Assembly: GCA_018385415.1 (NCBI GenBank)
Contig: JAHAZA010000070.1
Span: 1-64,000, forward strand
DNA from: Treponema sp.
Lineage (GTDB): Bacteria > Spirochaetota > Spirochaetia > Treponematales > Treponemataceae
Direction: 5' to 3'
DNA: 64,000 nucleotides
Shown here: piece after piece, positions 33,966 through 43,527 of the stretch
Numbering within the stretch: position 1 is the stretch's first letter
Layout: every line of letters begins with the position of its first letter
Notes under the pieces: model-generated
What the model was told of the DNA's origin: nothing
Databases searched by the model: none
The model's input: the letters and a program-made list of their open reading frames with translations, nothing else
Translations under genes and position numbers: made by a program

Positions 33966-35100
33966 ATGTTAGAAGAATTGAAAATGCCCATTTCAGAACT
34001 TAAAGAAAATGTTATGAATGTCTGGGGGTGTCTTTGACTCTGATTCCATTTACAGCAAAATAGCTGAACAGGAAGAATTACAGAATCAGAGTGACTTTTG
34101 GGATAATCCGGAAAAAGCCCAGAAGGTAATGAGCAAAATTAAGGCCTTAAAGCTTCGTGTTGATCCTTGGAAGGAATTAATCAACGATATTAATGATATT
34201 GAAGCGATGTATGAACTTGCAGAGGAATCTGGGGATGCAGATACTGAGCAGGAAATTCGTACAATGCTGGAAGAAGCAAATAAAAAATATGAAAAACAAA
34301 GTGTACTGAATCTTTTGTCTGGAGAAGTTGATAATTCCAGTGCCTTTTTAACAATTCATGCAGGTGCTGGTGGCACAGAGGCAGAAGACTGGGCTTTTAT
34401 GCTGAGTCGTATGTATACACGCTGGGCAGAACGCCGTGGATTTAAAATTGAAACAGTAGATATTCTTGAAGCCGAAGGTGGAATTAAGTCAGTTACTTTC
34501 CAGATTGATGGTGAATATGCATATGGTTATTTAAAGGCAGAAGCTGGAATTCATCGACTTGTTAGAATCAGTCCCTTTGATGCAAATGCACGTCGACATA
34601 CATCTTTTTCAAGTGTATTTGTTTTTCCTGTTCTTGATGACAGTATCGAAGTAGAAATCAGACCAGAAGATCTTCGTGTTGATACTTATCGTGCAGGCGG
34701 TAAGGGTGGCCAGCATGTTAACAAAACTGACTCAGCTGTTCGATTTACACATTTACCAACAGGAATTGTTGTTGCCTGTCAGAGTGAACGAAGCCAGATT
34801 TTTAACCGCCAGGCTTGTATGAGCATGCTTAAAGCAAAGCTTTATGAGTATTACCGGGAACAGAAAGAAAAAGAAAATTCAAAATTTGCTACTGAAAAAA
34901 AAGATATCGGCTGGGGAAACCAGATCCGTTCTTATGTATTCCAGCCATATACAATGGTAAAAGATCATAGAACAAAATGTGAATCAGGAAATATTCAGGC
35001 TGTAATGGATGGCGATATTGATCAGTTCATTGAAGCATACTTAAAGGCAAAATGGACTGGTGCACCAATGGATGATACTGACAACGGTGATGATTTATAA
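33966..35100 (+). CDS. prfB: Peptide chain release factor 2, with programmed +1 frameshift
   Basis: RF2 recognises UGA and UAA. Translation starts at ATG 33966 (AAGGA eight bases upstream), reads 23 codons to an in-frame TGA at 34035-34037, and must shift +1 at CTT-T to continue as DSDSIYSK for 354 codons, giving a product of 377 residues. Key features are the GGQ loop in AGGKGGQHVNKTDSAVR and the SPF tripeptide in RISPFDANARRHT that defines UGA specificity. This is one gene despite the broken frame. Its last 11 bases overlap the next ORF. Confidence 0.96.
34021..34038 (+). promoter_or_regulatory. prfB autoregulatory +1 frameshift site
   Basis: TGGGGGTGTCTTTGAC: a GGGGG Shine-Dalgarno-like stretch lies three bases before CTT, followed by TGA-C. 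This matches the canonical slippery CUU UGA C arrangement in which low RF2 lets the ribosome slip +1, while ample RF2 terminates at UGA after 23 codons. Confidence 0.95.
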
Positions 35101-36766
35101 TACTAAATCAAGACATTATTATGTCCTTCGATTTTTACTGATTATAATTACGATTTTTTTCTCAATAAATAATATATTTGCAGAAGAAACAAAACCTTGG
35201 ACGATTGGAGCAAAAGCTTTCACATATTCCCAGGATATAAAAAGAAGTGAATATGAAAAAGCGGTGCTCAAGACAATTCCCCAATTGATTCTTGATCATC
35301 TTCACGGATTAAAAGGAAGAAATGTTCCTGCTGATGAATTACTTGATAGAAAAATTGATGAGCTTGTAAAAGAAAGATTAGCGCTTTTTCTTGAGCTTTC
35401 AAAGGAATCTAAAGTTCGCGATTCATATGTGCTCAAGGATTTTTCTGGTTATCAGTTCAAAAAAAATATTTCACTATCAGAAAAGAAAATAGCTGAGATT
35501 CAAGAAAAAATTGAAGCAAATCTTGAACAGCAGGAAAAACTTATTGCTCAGTATAAAGACGGAAATAGTCAGTTTGAAAATTTTGCTCTTTATAAAAATG
35601 ATTCAGATTCTTTATTTGAGATATCTGATAAAAATACAGAGGATGATTTTTTTTCCTATAATTTTTCCTCTGAAGTAACTAAGGCAAATATAAACGGTTT
35701 GATTACAGGAACTATTGTAACTTATGGAAGTTATGCTGCAGTTTCTGTAGAGCTGATTTTATATCCTGGAGCAAAATCAACAGGTGTTATTACAGAAGTT
35801 GGAAGCTTTTCAAAAATCGAAACTATTGCGAAAAATATTGCTTATCGGTTAATTCCAAAAATTGAAAACTCTATTCCATGTGATGTAACAATTAATCTTG
35901 TAAATGAAGATTTAAGAAAAGACGCAAAGCTTACAGTTGATTCTATAATTTATGATCCAATTCCTAAAAAACTGGTATTAAGTACTGGAGTTCATAATCT
36001 TACATTTGAATGTAAAAATTTCAGAAAGGAAAGCTTTTCATATGGTTTCGGATATGAAAAAAAATATGTAATTGAAATAGATTTTGTTGAGAATGTACCA
36101 ATTCAGACTGCATTTAATTTGAAAACACCTATTCAAGGAAACCTATTTTATAATGGTACACAGTCTGATGATAATGTTATTTCAGTAAAGATAAATAATC
36201 ATGGTGTTCTTGGATATTATTTAACTGAAGATGAAAATTCCCTTTTCTTTATGATTCCGAAAGAGAAGATTGAAAATGGTTCTTCTGTAAATCTTAATTT
36301 AATCAATATTGATGTTGGACAAAATATAGATAAAAGACGAAAAATGATGTATATTTCGTATAGTGCTTTAATATGTTCATTGCCATATCTGTTTTATTCA
36401 TATTCCAATTATAACAACCTTTATAGAAGTTATAGTACTGGAAATCATAATATAGATTTAAATGAATTACAGACCTATCAGACAATGAGCTATATTGGAA
36501 TTGGTTTGTCAGCAGGAATCGGTGTATGGTTTATTTATGAACTTGTACAATATCTTATTGCTGCTAATAAAGCATTGCCAGTTGAAGCAAAAAAATCTTC
36601 TGTTACTTTTGAGCAGTCGGTTTCTGATTTTGAATCAATGCAGTTGATGTTCAAGGCAATGGCAGAAGAAGAAAAAAAACGTCAAGAAGCAGAAAAACAA
36701 CTGAAAGAAGAAAATAAGACGACAGAGGATTCATTGTCGCAAGAAAATATAGAGGAAAAACAATAA
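35090..36766 (+). CDS. Exported/membrane hypothetical protein
   Basis: A 558-residue protein of unknown family. Residues about 15-33 form a signal peptide or anchor (LRFLLIIITIFFSINNIFAEE). A mixed alpha/beta extracytoplasmic region follows, containing a PEGA-like stretch (KLTVDSIIYDPIPKKLVLSTGVHNLTFECKNF). Near the C-terminus are two membrane helices (MMYISYSALICSLPYLFYSY and SYIGIGLSAGIGVWFIYELV), then a charged coiled coil of about 60 residues rich in Glu, Lys and Gln. ATG 35090 overlaps the prfB stop and is preferred to upstream in-frame codons that lie deep within prfB. TAATG links it to ftsY, so it is cotranslated with it. Confidence 0.75.
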   Translation: MIYNTKSRHYYVLRFLLIIITIFFSINNIFAEETKPWTIGAKAFTYSQDIKRSEYEKAVLKTIPQLILDHLHGLKGRNVPADELLDRKIDELVKERLALFLELSKESKVRDSYVLKDFSGYQFKKNISLSEKKIAEIQEKIEANLEQQEKLIAQYKDGNSQFENFALYKNDSDSLFEISDKNTEDDFFSYNFSSEVTKANINGLITGTIVTYGSYAAVSVELILYPGAKSTGVITEVGSFSKIETIAKNIAYRLIPKIENSIPCDVTINLVNEDLRKDAKLTVDSIIYDPIPKKLVLSTGVHNLTFECKNFRKESFSYGFGYEKKYVIEIDFVENVPIQTAFNLKTPIQGNLFYNGTQSDDNVISVKINNHGVLGYYLTEDENSLFFMIPKEKIENGSSVNLNLINIDVGQNIDKRRKMMYISYSALICSLPYLFYSYSNYNNLYRSYSTGNHNIDLNELQTYQTMSYIGIGLSAGIGVWFIYELVQYLIAANKALPVEAKKSSVTFEQSVSDFESMQLMFKAMAEEEKKRQEAEKQLKEENKTTEDSLSQENIEEKQ

Positions 36767-37641
36767 TGGCAAAGCTTTCATTTGCACAGGCAATTAAAAA
36801 TTTATTTTCAGCTCACAACAAAGAAGATACAGAATTCTTTGATGATCTTGCAGATGCTTTAATTGAAGGTGATATTGGTGCAAAGAATGCAATGGAGCTT
36901 GTTGATCAGCTGGAAAAAGAATGTAAAGAAGGAAAAATTCATGGAAATGAAGAAATCCTTAAACATATGAAAGTTCTTCTTTCAGAATATGTTAAAAGTG
37001 TTGAGTTTGTTCCTGAAAAAGGAAAGATTAATATATGGATGATGCTTGGTGTAAATGGTGTAGGTAAGACAACCAGCTGTGCCAAAGTTGCAAATCTTCT
37101 TATTAAGAATGGATTTGAACAGGTTGTACTTTCTGCAAGTGATACATTCCGTGCTGCTGCAATTGAACAGCTTTGTTATCATGGTGAAAAAATTGGTGTA
37201 AGAGTTGTAAATCATCAGCATGGTTCAGATCCATCAAGTGTTGTTTTTGATGCTGCTGAAAGTGTAAAAGCACATGGTGGTGGACTTGTGATTGCTGACA
37301 CCGCAGGTCGTCTTCATAATAAAGAAAACCTGGTGCACGAACTTGAAAAAATTGACAGAATATGTAAGCAGAAAGCTGATGATGGATGTTATAAAAAGAT
37401 TCTTGTTATAGATTCAACAACTGGTCAAAATGCGTTACGTCAGGCAGAAGTATTTAATGAAGCAATTGGTGTAGATGCAATTATTATGACAAAATATGAT
37501 TCTACTGCAAAAGGTGGTGTTGCAATTAGTATTGGTAAAGATCTTGGAATACCTGTATTTTATGTTTGTACAGGAGAGACATATTCGGATATTTCACTTT
37601 TTAATTGCGATGATTATTTAAATACATTCCTTGGATTGTAA
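36766..37641 (+). CDS. ftsY: Signal recognition particle receptor FtsY
   Basis: A 291-residue NG-domain GTPase that docks SRP-ribosome complexes at the membrane. Helical N domain 1-85; G1 motif GVNGVGKTTS (about 94-103); DTFRAAAIEQL insertion-box region; G3 DTAGRLHNKENL; TKYDSTAKGG near the G4 motif. It lacks the long acidic A domain of E. coli FtsY and retains only a short amphipathic start (MAKLSFAQAIKNLFSAH), as in many compact FtsY proteins. The start overlaps the preceding stop (TAATG). It is followed by a signal-peptide protein and LolCDE, all envelope-related. Confidence 0.95.
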   Translation: MAKLSFAQAIKNLFSAHNKEDTEFFDDLADALIEGDIGAKNAMELVDQLEKECKEGKIHGNEEILKHMKVLLSEYVKSVEFVPEKGKINIWMMLGVNGVGKTTSCAKVANLLIKNGFEQVVLSASDTFRAAAIEQLCYHGEKIGVRVVNHQHGSDPSSVVFDAAESVKAHGGGLVIADTAGRLHNKENLVHELEKIDRICKQKADDGCYKKILVIDSTTGQNALRQAEVFNEAIGVDAIIMTKYDSTAKGGVAISIGKDLGIPVFYVCTGETYSDISLFNCDDYLNTFLGL

Positions 37642-37661
37642 TTTTTTTGGAATTTTATCTT

Positions 37662-38597
37662 ATGAAATTGAGAATGCACAGATTGAATATAATTATATTT
37701 ATGATATTTCTTTGTGCTCTTGATTTATATCCTCAGGAAAATGTACAAACTGCAAAAGATGATGTTTTACCTGTAGAAGAAAAATCCGAAGCTAAAAAAA
37801 ATATAATTCCAGAATATGAACATATTCTTGATTCAAGCTCCAGATTGCATATGTTTACTTACAAGGATGAAAATCTTGAACATTTTGCTGTTCATAATTC
37901 AAATAAATCCAATGCAAGATCACTGATTCAGCATTCAGGTAAAAAAACAAAAAGATTTTTTTACGATGATCAATTGAAGCTCTCTTGTGTTGAATTGTGG
38001 AATACTGGAAAAAAAGTTGCTGACAGTTCATTGGAGAATATTACTTACTATTTTTATTCTTCTGATTTGTTGAAAACTGTATATTCAAAAAGGGACTTTT
38101 ATATTGAATCAAAAGAAATTTCTTTAAAAGAAAAAAAATTGTTGCAGTCTTTTTATGATGTAAATGGTTTTCTAATAGAAAAAAACGAATATTCTATTCT
38201 AGGTGTTGATGAAAAACACAAAATTGAAGTCTCAAATAAGTACAAGGAGCTTCCATTTTCTTTAAGACGGGAATATTCATTTTTTTACAAATATGACAGT
38301 GCAGGACAGATTGTCAGTGAAGAAGAAATTCATAATGAATATAGAACTGAGTCTGCTTTAAGAGTTAATAAAACTACATCTAGAAAAAATATTTATGAAT
38401 ACCTGGAATCAAATTGTCCTCCTGTAACAACATTTTATGAAAATAATATTCTTCGTATGAAAACTATTTATTCATCTCAGAAAGATTATTTTCAAAACAT
38501 TTATTTCGACAATAATAATTATGTAAAAGTACAATATAAAGACGGTCGAAAAATTTCTGAAATTTTTTACATTGATGGAAAGGCCTATGAACAATAA
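37662..38597 (+). CDS. Exported protein with YD/RHS-like repeats
   Basis: A 311-residue protein. Residues 1-29 form a signal peptide (LNIIIFMIFLCALDLYPQ). The body contains several Tyr-Asp-rich beta-hairpin units, for example FFYDDQLKLSCVELWNTGK, SFYDVNGFLIEKNEY and YKYDSAGQIVSEEEIH, which resemble the toxin-RHS/YD repeat style in miniature. No toxin domain or membrane segment follows. ATG 37662 is chosen; the ORF is open to a TTG at 37647. It overlaps lolC by 11 bases, which suggests cotranslation with the Lol transporter; a role in lipoprotein or surface handling is only positional inference. Confidence 0.75.
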   Translation: MKLRMHRLNIIIFMIFLCALDLYPQENVQTAKDDVLPVEEKSEAKKNIIPEYEHILDSSSRLHMFTYKDENLEHFAVHNSNKSNARSLIQHSGKKTKRFFYDDQLKLSCVELWNTGKKVADSSLENITYYFYSSDLLKTVYSKRDFYIESKEISLKEKKLLQSFYDVNGFLIEKNEYSILGVDEKHKIEVSNKYKELPFSLRREYSFFYKYDSAGQIVSEEEIHNEYRTESALRVNKTTSRKNIYEYLESNCPPVTTFYENNILRMKTIYSSQKDYFQNIYFDNNNYVKVQYKDGRKISEIFYIDGKAYEQ

Positions 38598-39894
38598 TTT
38601 TTCATTTAAGCCATGGATTCATTTCGTTTCAAAACGTTTTTCTACTGTTGATAACAAAGGTAAAAGCGCAGTTACAACTAGATTATCATCACTTGGTATC
38701 TGTTTTGGTGTAATGACACTTATCGTTGTATTAAGCGTCATGAATGGTTTTCAGGCACAATTTATTGATTCCATAATTGAATTAAGCTCATATCATGTTC
38801 AGGTTACCGATGTTGAAGATGAAAATATACGTAATGATATTTCTTCATATCTAACAAATTCTGTAATGGAAAAAAATGTTGTTTCATTTATTGAGTTTAA
38901 AGAAGCACAAAGTTTAATGACTGATAAATATGGAAAAGAAAGTGCTGCAATAATCCGTGCTGTTCCGAAAGATGTTCTTATTCGAGACGCAGGTTTTGAA
39001 AAAGAAATGGGAATGGTTTCTGGAAGCTTTGATATTGAAGATGATAATTCAATTATTTTAGGAGTTAGACTTGCAAAAGCTTTGGGCGTCCGTGTAGGAA
39101 ATACTGTTAATCTTTTTGCTTTAAGTGGATCTGGCGATACTCAATTGATTTCAAATAATCGCACTTTTACAGTTAAAGGAATTTTTTCCTGCGGTTATGC
39201 AGATATAAATGCCAGCTTTGCTTTTATTAATCTTTCTTCTGCTGAAAAATATTTTGGTTCTGAAAAACTCGTTTATGGTATCAAATTAAAGAATCAAAAT
39301 TCTGACAGAACATTTCAGAAGGAATTTGAAAAGAGTTTTCCAAATGCTAAAACTTCTGTATGGCGTGATTATAACAGAAGTTTTTTTGGTGCATTACGGG
39401 TAGAAAAAAATATGCTTTTCTTACTTGTTGTAATGATTTTTATTGTAGTTGCAATTAATATCTACAATTCCATGCGTAAACTTGTTTTTGAGCGCAGAAT
39501 TGAAATATCAACCCTTGCAAGCCTTGGCGCTGATAATAATTCAATTCAAAATATTTTTGTATATCGTTCTTTTATGATTGCATTAAAAGGCGCATTGCCT
39601 GGCTTGCTTTTAGGTTTACTGTTAAGTCATAATATAAGAACAGTATTCGTTGTTCTTGCTAAAATTGAATATTGGTTTACTTATCTTTATGTATTGATTA
39701 CAAATTCTTCTGCCAGGGAGTTTATTCACGAAAATACAATGTGGTATGTATATGCAAATATTCCTGCAAGAATAATACCCGGTGAAGTAATCTTTATCAC
39801 TGCTTTTGGAATTCTTTCCTGCGTAATTGCATCCTATATGGCTACAAAAAGTGTTCTTAAAATGAAAATATCTGAGGTTTTCCATGAAGAATAA
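38587..39894 (+). CDS. lolC: Lipoprotein-releasing ABC transporter permease (LolC/E family)
   Basis: A 435-residue FtsX-family permease. One membrane helix near residues 34-55 (SLGICFGVMTLIVVLSVMNGFQ), a periplasmic MacB-like domain to about 270, then three helices in the FtsX domain (LLVVMIFIVVAINIYNSMRKLVFERR; ALKGALPGLLLGLL; IIPGEVIFITAFGILSCVIAS). It extracts lipoproteins from the inner membrane for transfer to LolA. ATG 38587 with GGAAAGG just upstream is chosen over ATG 38575. It overlaps lolD by 11 bases. Order lolC-lolD-lolE is the usual operon order. Confidence 0.88.
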   Translation: MNNNFSFKPWIHFVSKRFSTVDNKGKSAVTTRLSSLGICFGVMTLIVVLSVMNGFQAQFIDSIIELSSYHVQVTDVEDENIRNDISSYLTNSVMEKNVVSFIEFKEAQSLMTDKYGKESAAIIRAVPKDVLIRDAGFEKEMGMVSGSFDIEDDNSIILGVRLAKALGVRVGNTVNLFALSGSGDTQLISNNRTFTVKGIFSCGYADINASFAFINLSSAEKYFGSEKLVYGIKLKNQNSDRTFQKEFEKSFPNAKTSVWRDYNRSFFGALRVEKNMLFLLVVMIFIVVAINIYNSMRKLVFERRIEISTLASLGADNNSIQNIFVYRSFMIALKGALPGLLLGLLLSHNIRTVFVVLAKIEYWFTYLYVLITNSSAREFIHENTMWYVYANIPARIIPGEVIFITAFGILSCVIASYMATKSVLKMKISEVFHEE

Positions 39895-40573
39895 TATTAT
39901 TGAAATTAAAGATCTTGAAAAAACATATGTTTCCAAAGGAGAATCTCTTACTGTTCTTAAAGATTTGTCTTTTTCAATAGAAGAAGGAACAAGAACAGCT
40001 ATTGTCGGTTCAAGTGGTAATGGTAAAAGTACACTCCTTAATATTATAAGTGGAATTGATAATGCAACAAGTGGTTTTGTCAAAGTAGGAAAATATGAAC
40101 TTTCAAAAATGACAGAGAAAGATCTCTGTAAATATCGAAGTGAATTTATTGGACTTGTATTTCAGTTTCATTATCTTCTAAAGGATTTTACTGCATTGGA
40201 GAATATTTTTTTACCAGCTTATATGGCAGGAAAAAATAAAAAAATTGCAATGGAAAAAGCTGAAAGTCTTCTGCAGGAAATTGGACTTTACGGACGAAAA
40301 AATCATCTTCCTTCAGAGCTTTCTGGAGGAGAACGCCAGCGAGTTGCAGTGGCAAGAAGTCTTATAAATGACCCCAAAATTATTCTTGCCGATGAACCTA
40401 CAGGAAACCTTGACCCGGAAAATGCAGCTTTGATTTCCGATTTGCTCTATGGTGTTTCTGAAAAATATAATAAAACACTTGTTATAGTAACACATGATAA
40501 AGAAGTGGCAAAAAAAGCTCAGATTATTTATAGGCTTCAGGACAAACAAATAGTTCAGGAAAATAAAGAATAA
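39884..40573 (+). CDS. lolD: Lipoprotein-releasing ABC transporter ATPase
   Basis: A 229-residue ABC ATPase of the MacB/LolD subgroup. Walker A GSSGNGKST (about 42-50), Q-loop VFQFHYLL, signature LSGGERQRVAVARSL, Walker B ILADEPTGNLDPE and H-loop VTHDKEVA are all intact. It powers the flanking FtsX-type permeases. It overlaps lolC and is followed by lolE after 10 bases. Start ATG 39884 gives the family-typical MKNNIIEIKDLEKTY. Confidence 0.93.
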   Translation: MKNNIIEIKDLEKTYVSKGESLTVLKDLSFSIEEGTRTAIVGSSGNGKSTLLNIISGIDNATSGFVKVGKYELSKMTEKDLCKYRSEFIGLVFQFHYLLKDFTALENIFLPAYMAGKNKKIAMEKAESLLQEIGLYGRKNHLPSELSGGERQRVAVARSLINDPKIILADEPTGNLDPENAALISDLLYGVSEKYNKTLVIVTHDKEVAKKAQIIYRLQDKQIVQENKE

Positions 40574-40583
40574 GGTATGACTT

Positions 40584-41927
40584 ATGAGTTTTAAAGCATC
40601 ATTTCTTTATGCAAAAAAAATAATTATCTCACGGGGAACTAAAAAAACTACTGGTACAAAAAGTATTTTCGGAGCAATTCTTTGTATCGCACTAAGTTTA
40701 ATTCCTCTTGTTGTTGTGTTATCCATTTCTGATGCCATGGTTAACGGAATGACAGACCGTTTGATAAATCTCTCTTCGGCACATCTTCAGCTGCAATATG
40801 ATTTTATTGGTGAAGAAAACATAAATAAAGAACTTCTTGATGTTGCTGTTGATGTTGTAAAGAATGTGCCAGGTGTTACTGAGTCTTATGAAATGATAAC
40901 AACAATCGGACTTGCAGCATCTTCAAAGGCAAGGTGTGGTGCAACAGTCAAAGCCTGTAAGCCTGAAATTTTTAAAAATGTTTCATCCTATACAAAACTG
41001 TTTTCATCAGTTGAAGGCAATATTGAAGATTTTTATAACCTCAATAATCGCAATGTTTTGATTGGAAAAGGAATAGCTGATAAGCTGCAATTAAAATCAG
41101 GTGATAACATCAGGATTATTACTACACAGAAGGTTAACGACAAAATATTACCTAAAATGAATTCGTTTAAAGTTTGTGCTGTAATTTCATGCGGATATCA
41201 GGAGCTTGATGCATTGTGGGTTTTTGTTCCTGTTGATTATGCACTTGATATGGTAAAGCCGGATACATCTGTTGCATCTATTATGATTGAAACTGCTGAA
41301 CCATTTGGAAAACAGGGACAGCTTAGACAGGTTCAGAGAAATGTAGAAGAGGCAACCGGTTTTATGGCCAATTCATACAGGTGGGATGAATTGAACCAGT
41401 CCCAGTATGAAAATTTTGCCAGTACAAAAATGCTTCTTGTTTTTATCATGCTTTTAATTGTTCTTGTTGCCTGTGTTAATATTTCATCTTGTCTTGTTAT
41501 GCTTTCTCTTGAAAGAAGAAAAGAAATTGCAATATTAAAAAGTGTTGGAACATCTAATTCTACAATAAGTATGGCGTTTATTTTTGTGGGAATTATGATC
41601 GGCCTTGCAGGTATTCTTATTGGAATCCCAACTGGTATTATTATATCCCTTAATATTAATCATATTGTATGGGCTATTGAACAGGTTGTTAATATTTTTG
41701 CACGCCTTGGATATTTCATTGGTAATGGAAATCTTAATTCGTTCTATGAAATTCACTTAATGGATGAGGCATATTATCTGGAATCTATTCCTGTACACAT
41801 TCCATTTATTCAAATATTATTCTATATTGTAGCTACATTAGTTTTGTCTTTACTTACAAGTTTAATTCCTGCTATAAAAGCTGGTAAAGAAAAAACAATA
41901 GATACGTTCAGAAAAGCGGGGGCCTAA
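40584..41927 (+). CDS. lolE: Lipoprotein-releasing ABC transporter permease (second FtsX subunit)
   Basis: A 447-residue FtsX-family permease with the same layout as LolC: an early helix (IFGAILCIALSLIPLVVVLSISDAM), a periplasmic domain to about 270, and three C-terminal helices (MLLVFIMLLIVLVACVNISSCLVML; FIFVGIMIGLAGILIGIPTGIIIS; ILFYIVATLVLSLLTSLIPA). It carries the ERRKEIAILKSVGTS coupling helix that contacts LolD. The gene ends in TAATG overlapping mcsA. Which of the two permeases is functionally LolC or LolE cannot be told from the sequence; the names follow gene order. Confidence 0.88.
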   Translation: MSFKASFLYAKKIIISRGTKKTTGTKSIFGAILCIALSLIPLVVVLSISDAMVNGMTDRLINLSSAHLQLQYDFIGEENINKELLDVAVDVVKNVPGVTESYEMITTIGLAASSKARCGATVKACKPEIFKNVSSYTKLFSSVEGNIEDFYNLNNRNVLIGKGIADKLQLKSGDNIRIITTQKVNDKILPKMNSFKVCAVISCGYQELDALWVFVPVDYALDMVKPDTSVASIMIETAEPFGKQGQLRQVQRNVEEATGFMANSYRWDELNQSQYENFASTKMLLVFIMLLIVLVACVNISSCLVMLSLERRKEIAILKSVGTSNSTISMAFIFVGIMIGLAGILIGIPTGIIISLNINHIVWAIEQVVNIFARLGYFIGNGNLNSFYEIHLMDEAYYLESIPVHIPFIQILFYIVATLVLSLLTSLIPAIKAGKEKTIDTFRKAGA

Positions 41928-42427
41928 TGATTTGTGATTTTTGTCATCAGCGTGAAGCTACATTTTTTGTAGAACAGACATCAAAGACCGGTAAAAGAAA
42001 ACTTCATTTTTGTGCTGAATGTGTCAAGGAACGTGGATTTTCAACTGACCCGAAAGAAATTTCAAAAGCACTGAATTCTCTTTTTACAGAATTTTTTGAA
42101 AGGGAAGGTTCAAAGGATTTGATGTGTCCTGTTTGCGGTCAGCATCTTACAAAGATCTTACTTACAGGATTTACTGGTTGTCCTGAGTGTTATGAAATCT
42201 TTAAAGATAAAATTATCGAATATTTGAAAAAAAATAATGCCTATGGTGTTTACACTGGTTCTATGCCTAAACGCATTGCTAATTTCAGGTCTCCTTTGAC
42301 TGACCGTATTGAGGTTCAAAAGAAACTTGAACAGGCAATTGAAAATGAAGATTATGAAAAGGCAGCTTTTTATCGTGATTATCTTCATGCAATAGAAAAT
42401 AAAGCTGTGTCAGATGGTGAAGAATAA
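41927..42427 (+). CDS. mcsA: McsA-like zinc and UVR-domain protein
   Basis: A 166-residue protein with two zinc-finger pairs: C3xxC6 with C29xxC32, and CPVC with CPEC in residues about 66-90. A C-terminal UVR motif (EVQKKLEQAIENEDYEKAAFYRDYL) binds ClpC-type partners. In Bacillus, McsA activates the arginine kinase McsB and delivers it to ClpC. It overlaps lolE by one base (TAATG) and is followed two bases later by the McsB homologue and then clpC, so the trio is intact in order. No ctsR repressor gene is present in front of it. Confidence 0.9.
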   Translation: MICDFCHQREATFFVEQTSKTGKRKLHFCAECVKERGFSTDPKEISKALNSLFTEFFEREGSKDLMCPVCGQHLTKILLTGFTGCPECYEIFKDKIIEYLKKNNAYGVYTGSMPKRIANFRSPLTDRIEVQKKLEQAIENEDYEKAAFYRDYLHAIENKAVSDGEE

Positions 42428-42429
42428 AA

Positions 42430-43518
42430 ATGGGAAGAAAAAAAGTAAATGATAATACAGATGTATGGTACAATTTGAAGGCACCTGACCAGGATGTTGT
42501 TGTTTCAACACGAATCCGGCTTTCCCGTAATCTAGCCAGCTTTCCTTTTACATCAAATTTTAGAAATGATGATGGGGATAGAGTTCAGAATATTGTTTTT
42601 GATGCATTTTCAAAATTAAATAATCCTGACTCATATCAATCTATGAGTCTTAAAAATCTTGATAAAAATGGTTCCAAGATTCTTGCAGAAAGAGGACTAT
42701 TAGGTTCTTCATCTGCTACAGGACTTATAACAACTACGGATGGAGTTTCTGGTTGCCTTATAAATGATAAAGATCATCTTAAGATTTCAAGCTTTGCTTC
42801 AGGACTTGAACTTGAAGCCCCATTTCAGCGTGTAAAAGCTTTGGATGATGAACTTCAGCAGTTTGTACAGTTTGCTGCAAGCCGTGATTTTGGCTATCTT
42901 TCTCCAAGTGTGTACAATACTGGTAGCGCAATGAAAAGCAGCCTGTATGTGCATCTTCCTTCTTTAAGCTATTCTAATGAAATTGTTGGGTTTATAAAGG
43001 AAATTCAAGAAAAGGGCTTTGGTGTATCAGATGTTTTTGGTGTTGGAAGCCTTTTTAATGCATCACTTGGTGCATATTATCGGATTTTTACAACTTCCAG
43101 CTTAAAAGGAAATGAAGTTGAACAGCTTGGTAATATTTTTGCCCTAGGAAAATATATTTGTGAATTTGAACGCAAGAAAAGGCGTGATTATGCCGATAAT
43201 AAACCGACAGTTGTTCACAATATTGTTGTAAGGGCTTATTCACTTGCTAAATTCAGCATTTTATTGAATCTAAGGGACTGTATAGACATAATTTCATGCC
43301 TTAAATGGGGGCTGGACTTAGGGTTTATTACAGGAATTGAAGATTTTGAATTAAATTCCCTCCTGTATCGTGTTCAATCTGGACATTTAGGCTATTTGCT
43401 GAAAACAAGCACTTTTTCTTTTGAAGAGGATATTGTTGATAATCCTGAGTTAAAAGAAGACAGACTTCGTGCAATAGTCTTAAAATCAACAGTTGATAAA
43501 ATAAATTTTGCATCTTAA
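42430..43518 (+). CDS. McsB-like guanido phosphotransferase homologue, probably a pseudokinase
   Basis: A 362-residue ATP:guanido phosphotransferase fold. VVVSTRIRLSRNL, INDKDHLKIS, LDDELQQFVQFAA and GYLSPSVYNTGSA align with McsB. Compared from memory with Bacillus subtilis McsB, key residues are changed: E121 is K114 (NEED becomes NDKD), C167 is S160, E212 is V205, R125 is K118, R176 is K169 and R207 is S200. In guanido kinases the two glutamates are essential, so phosphoryl transfer is unlikely. The gene is nonetheless intact, of normal length and held between mcsA and clpC, which suggests a retained adaptor or phosphoarginine-reading role. No gene symbol is given because activity is doubtful. 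Confidence 0.82.
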   Translation: MGRKKVNDNTDVWYNLKAPDQDVVVSTRIRLSRNLASFPFTSNFRNDDGDRVQNIVFDAFSKLNNPDSYQSMSLKNLDKNGSKILAERGLLGSSSATGLITTTDGVSGCLINDKDHLKISSFASGLELEAPFQRVKALDDELQQFVQFAASRDFGYLSPSVYNTGSAMKSSLYVHLPSLSYSNEIVGFIKEIQEKGFGVSDVFGVGSLFNASLGAYYRIFTTSSLKGNEVEQLGNIFALGKYICEFERKKRRDYADNKPTVVHNIVVRAYSLAKFSILLNLRDCIDIISCLKWGLDLGFITGIEDFELNSLLYRVQSGHLGYLLKTSTFSFEEDIVDNPELKEDRLRAIVLKSTVDKINFAS

Positions 43519-43527
43519 TTAAAAATA

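Noticed and set aside
34018..34037. An ATG at 34018 as the start of prfB
   Set aside because: It lacks a Shine-Dalgarno and would remove the N-terminal helix; the canonical CTT-TGA-C site and the upstream AAGGA-ATG explain the frame instead.
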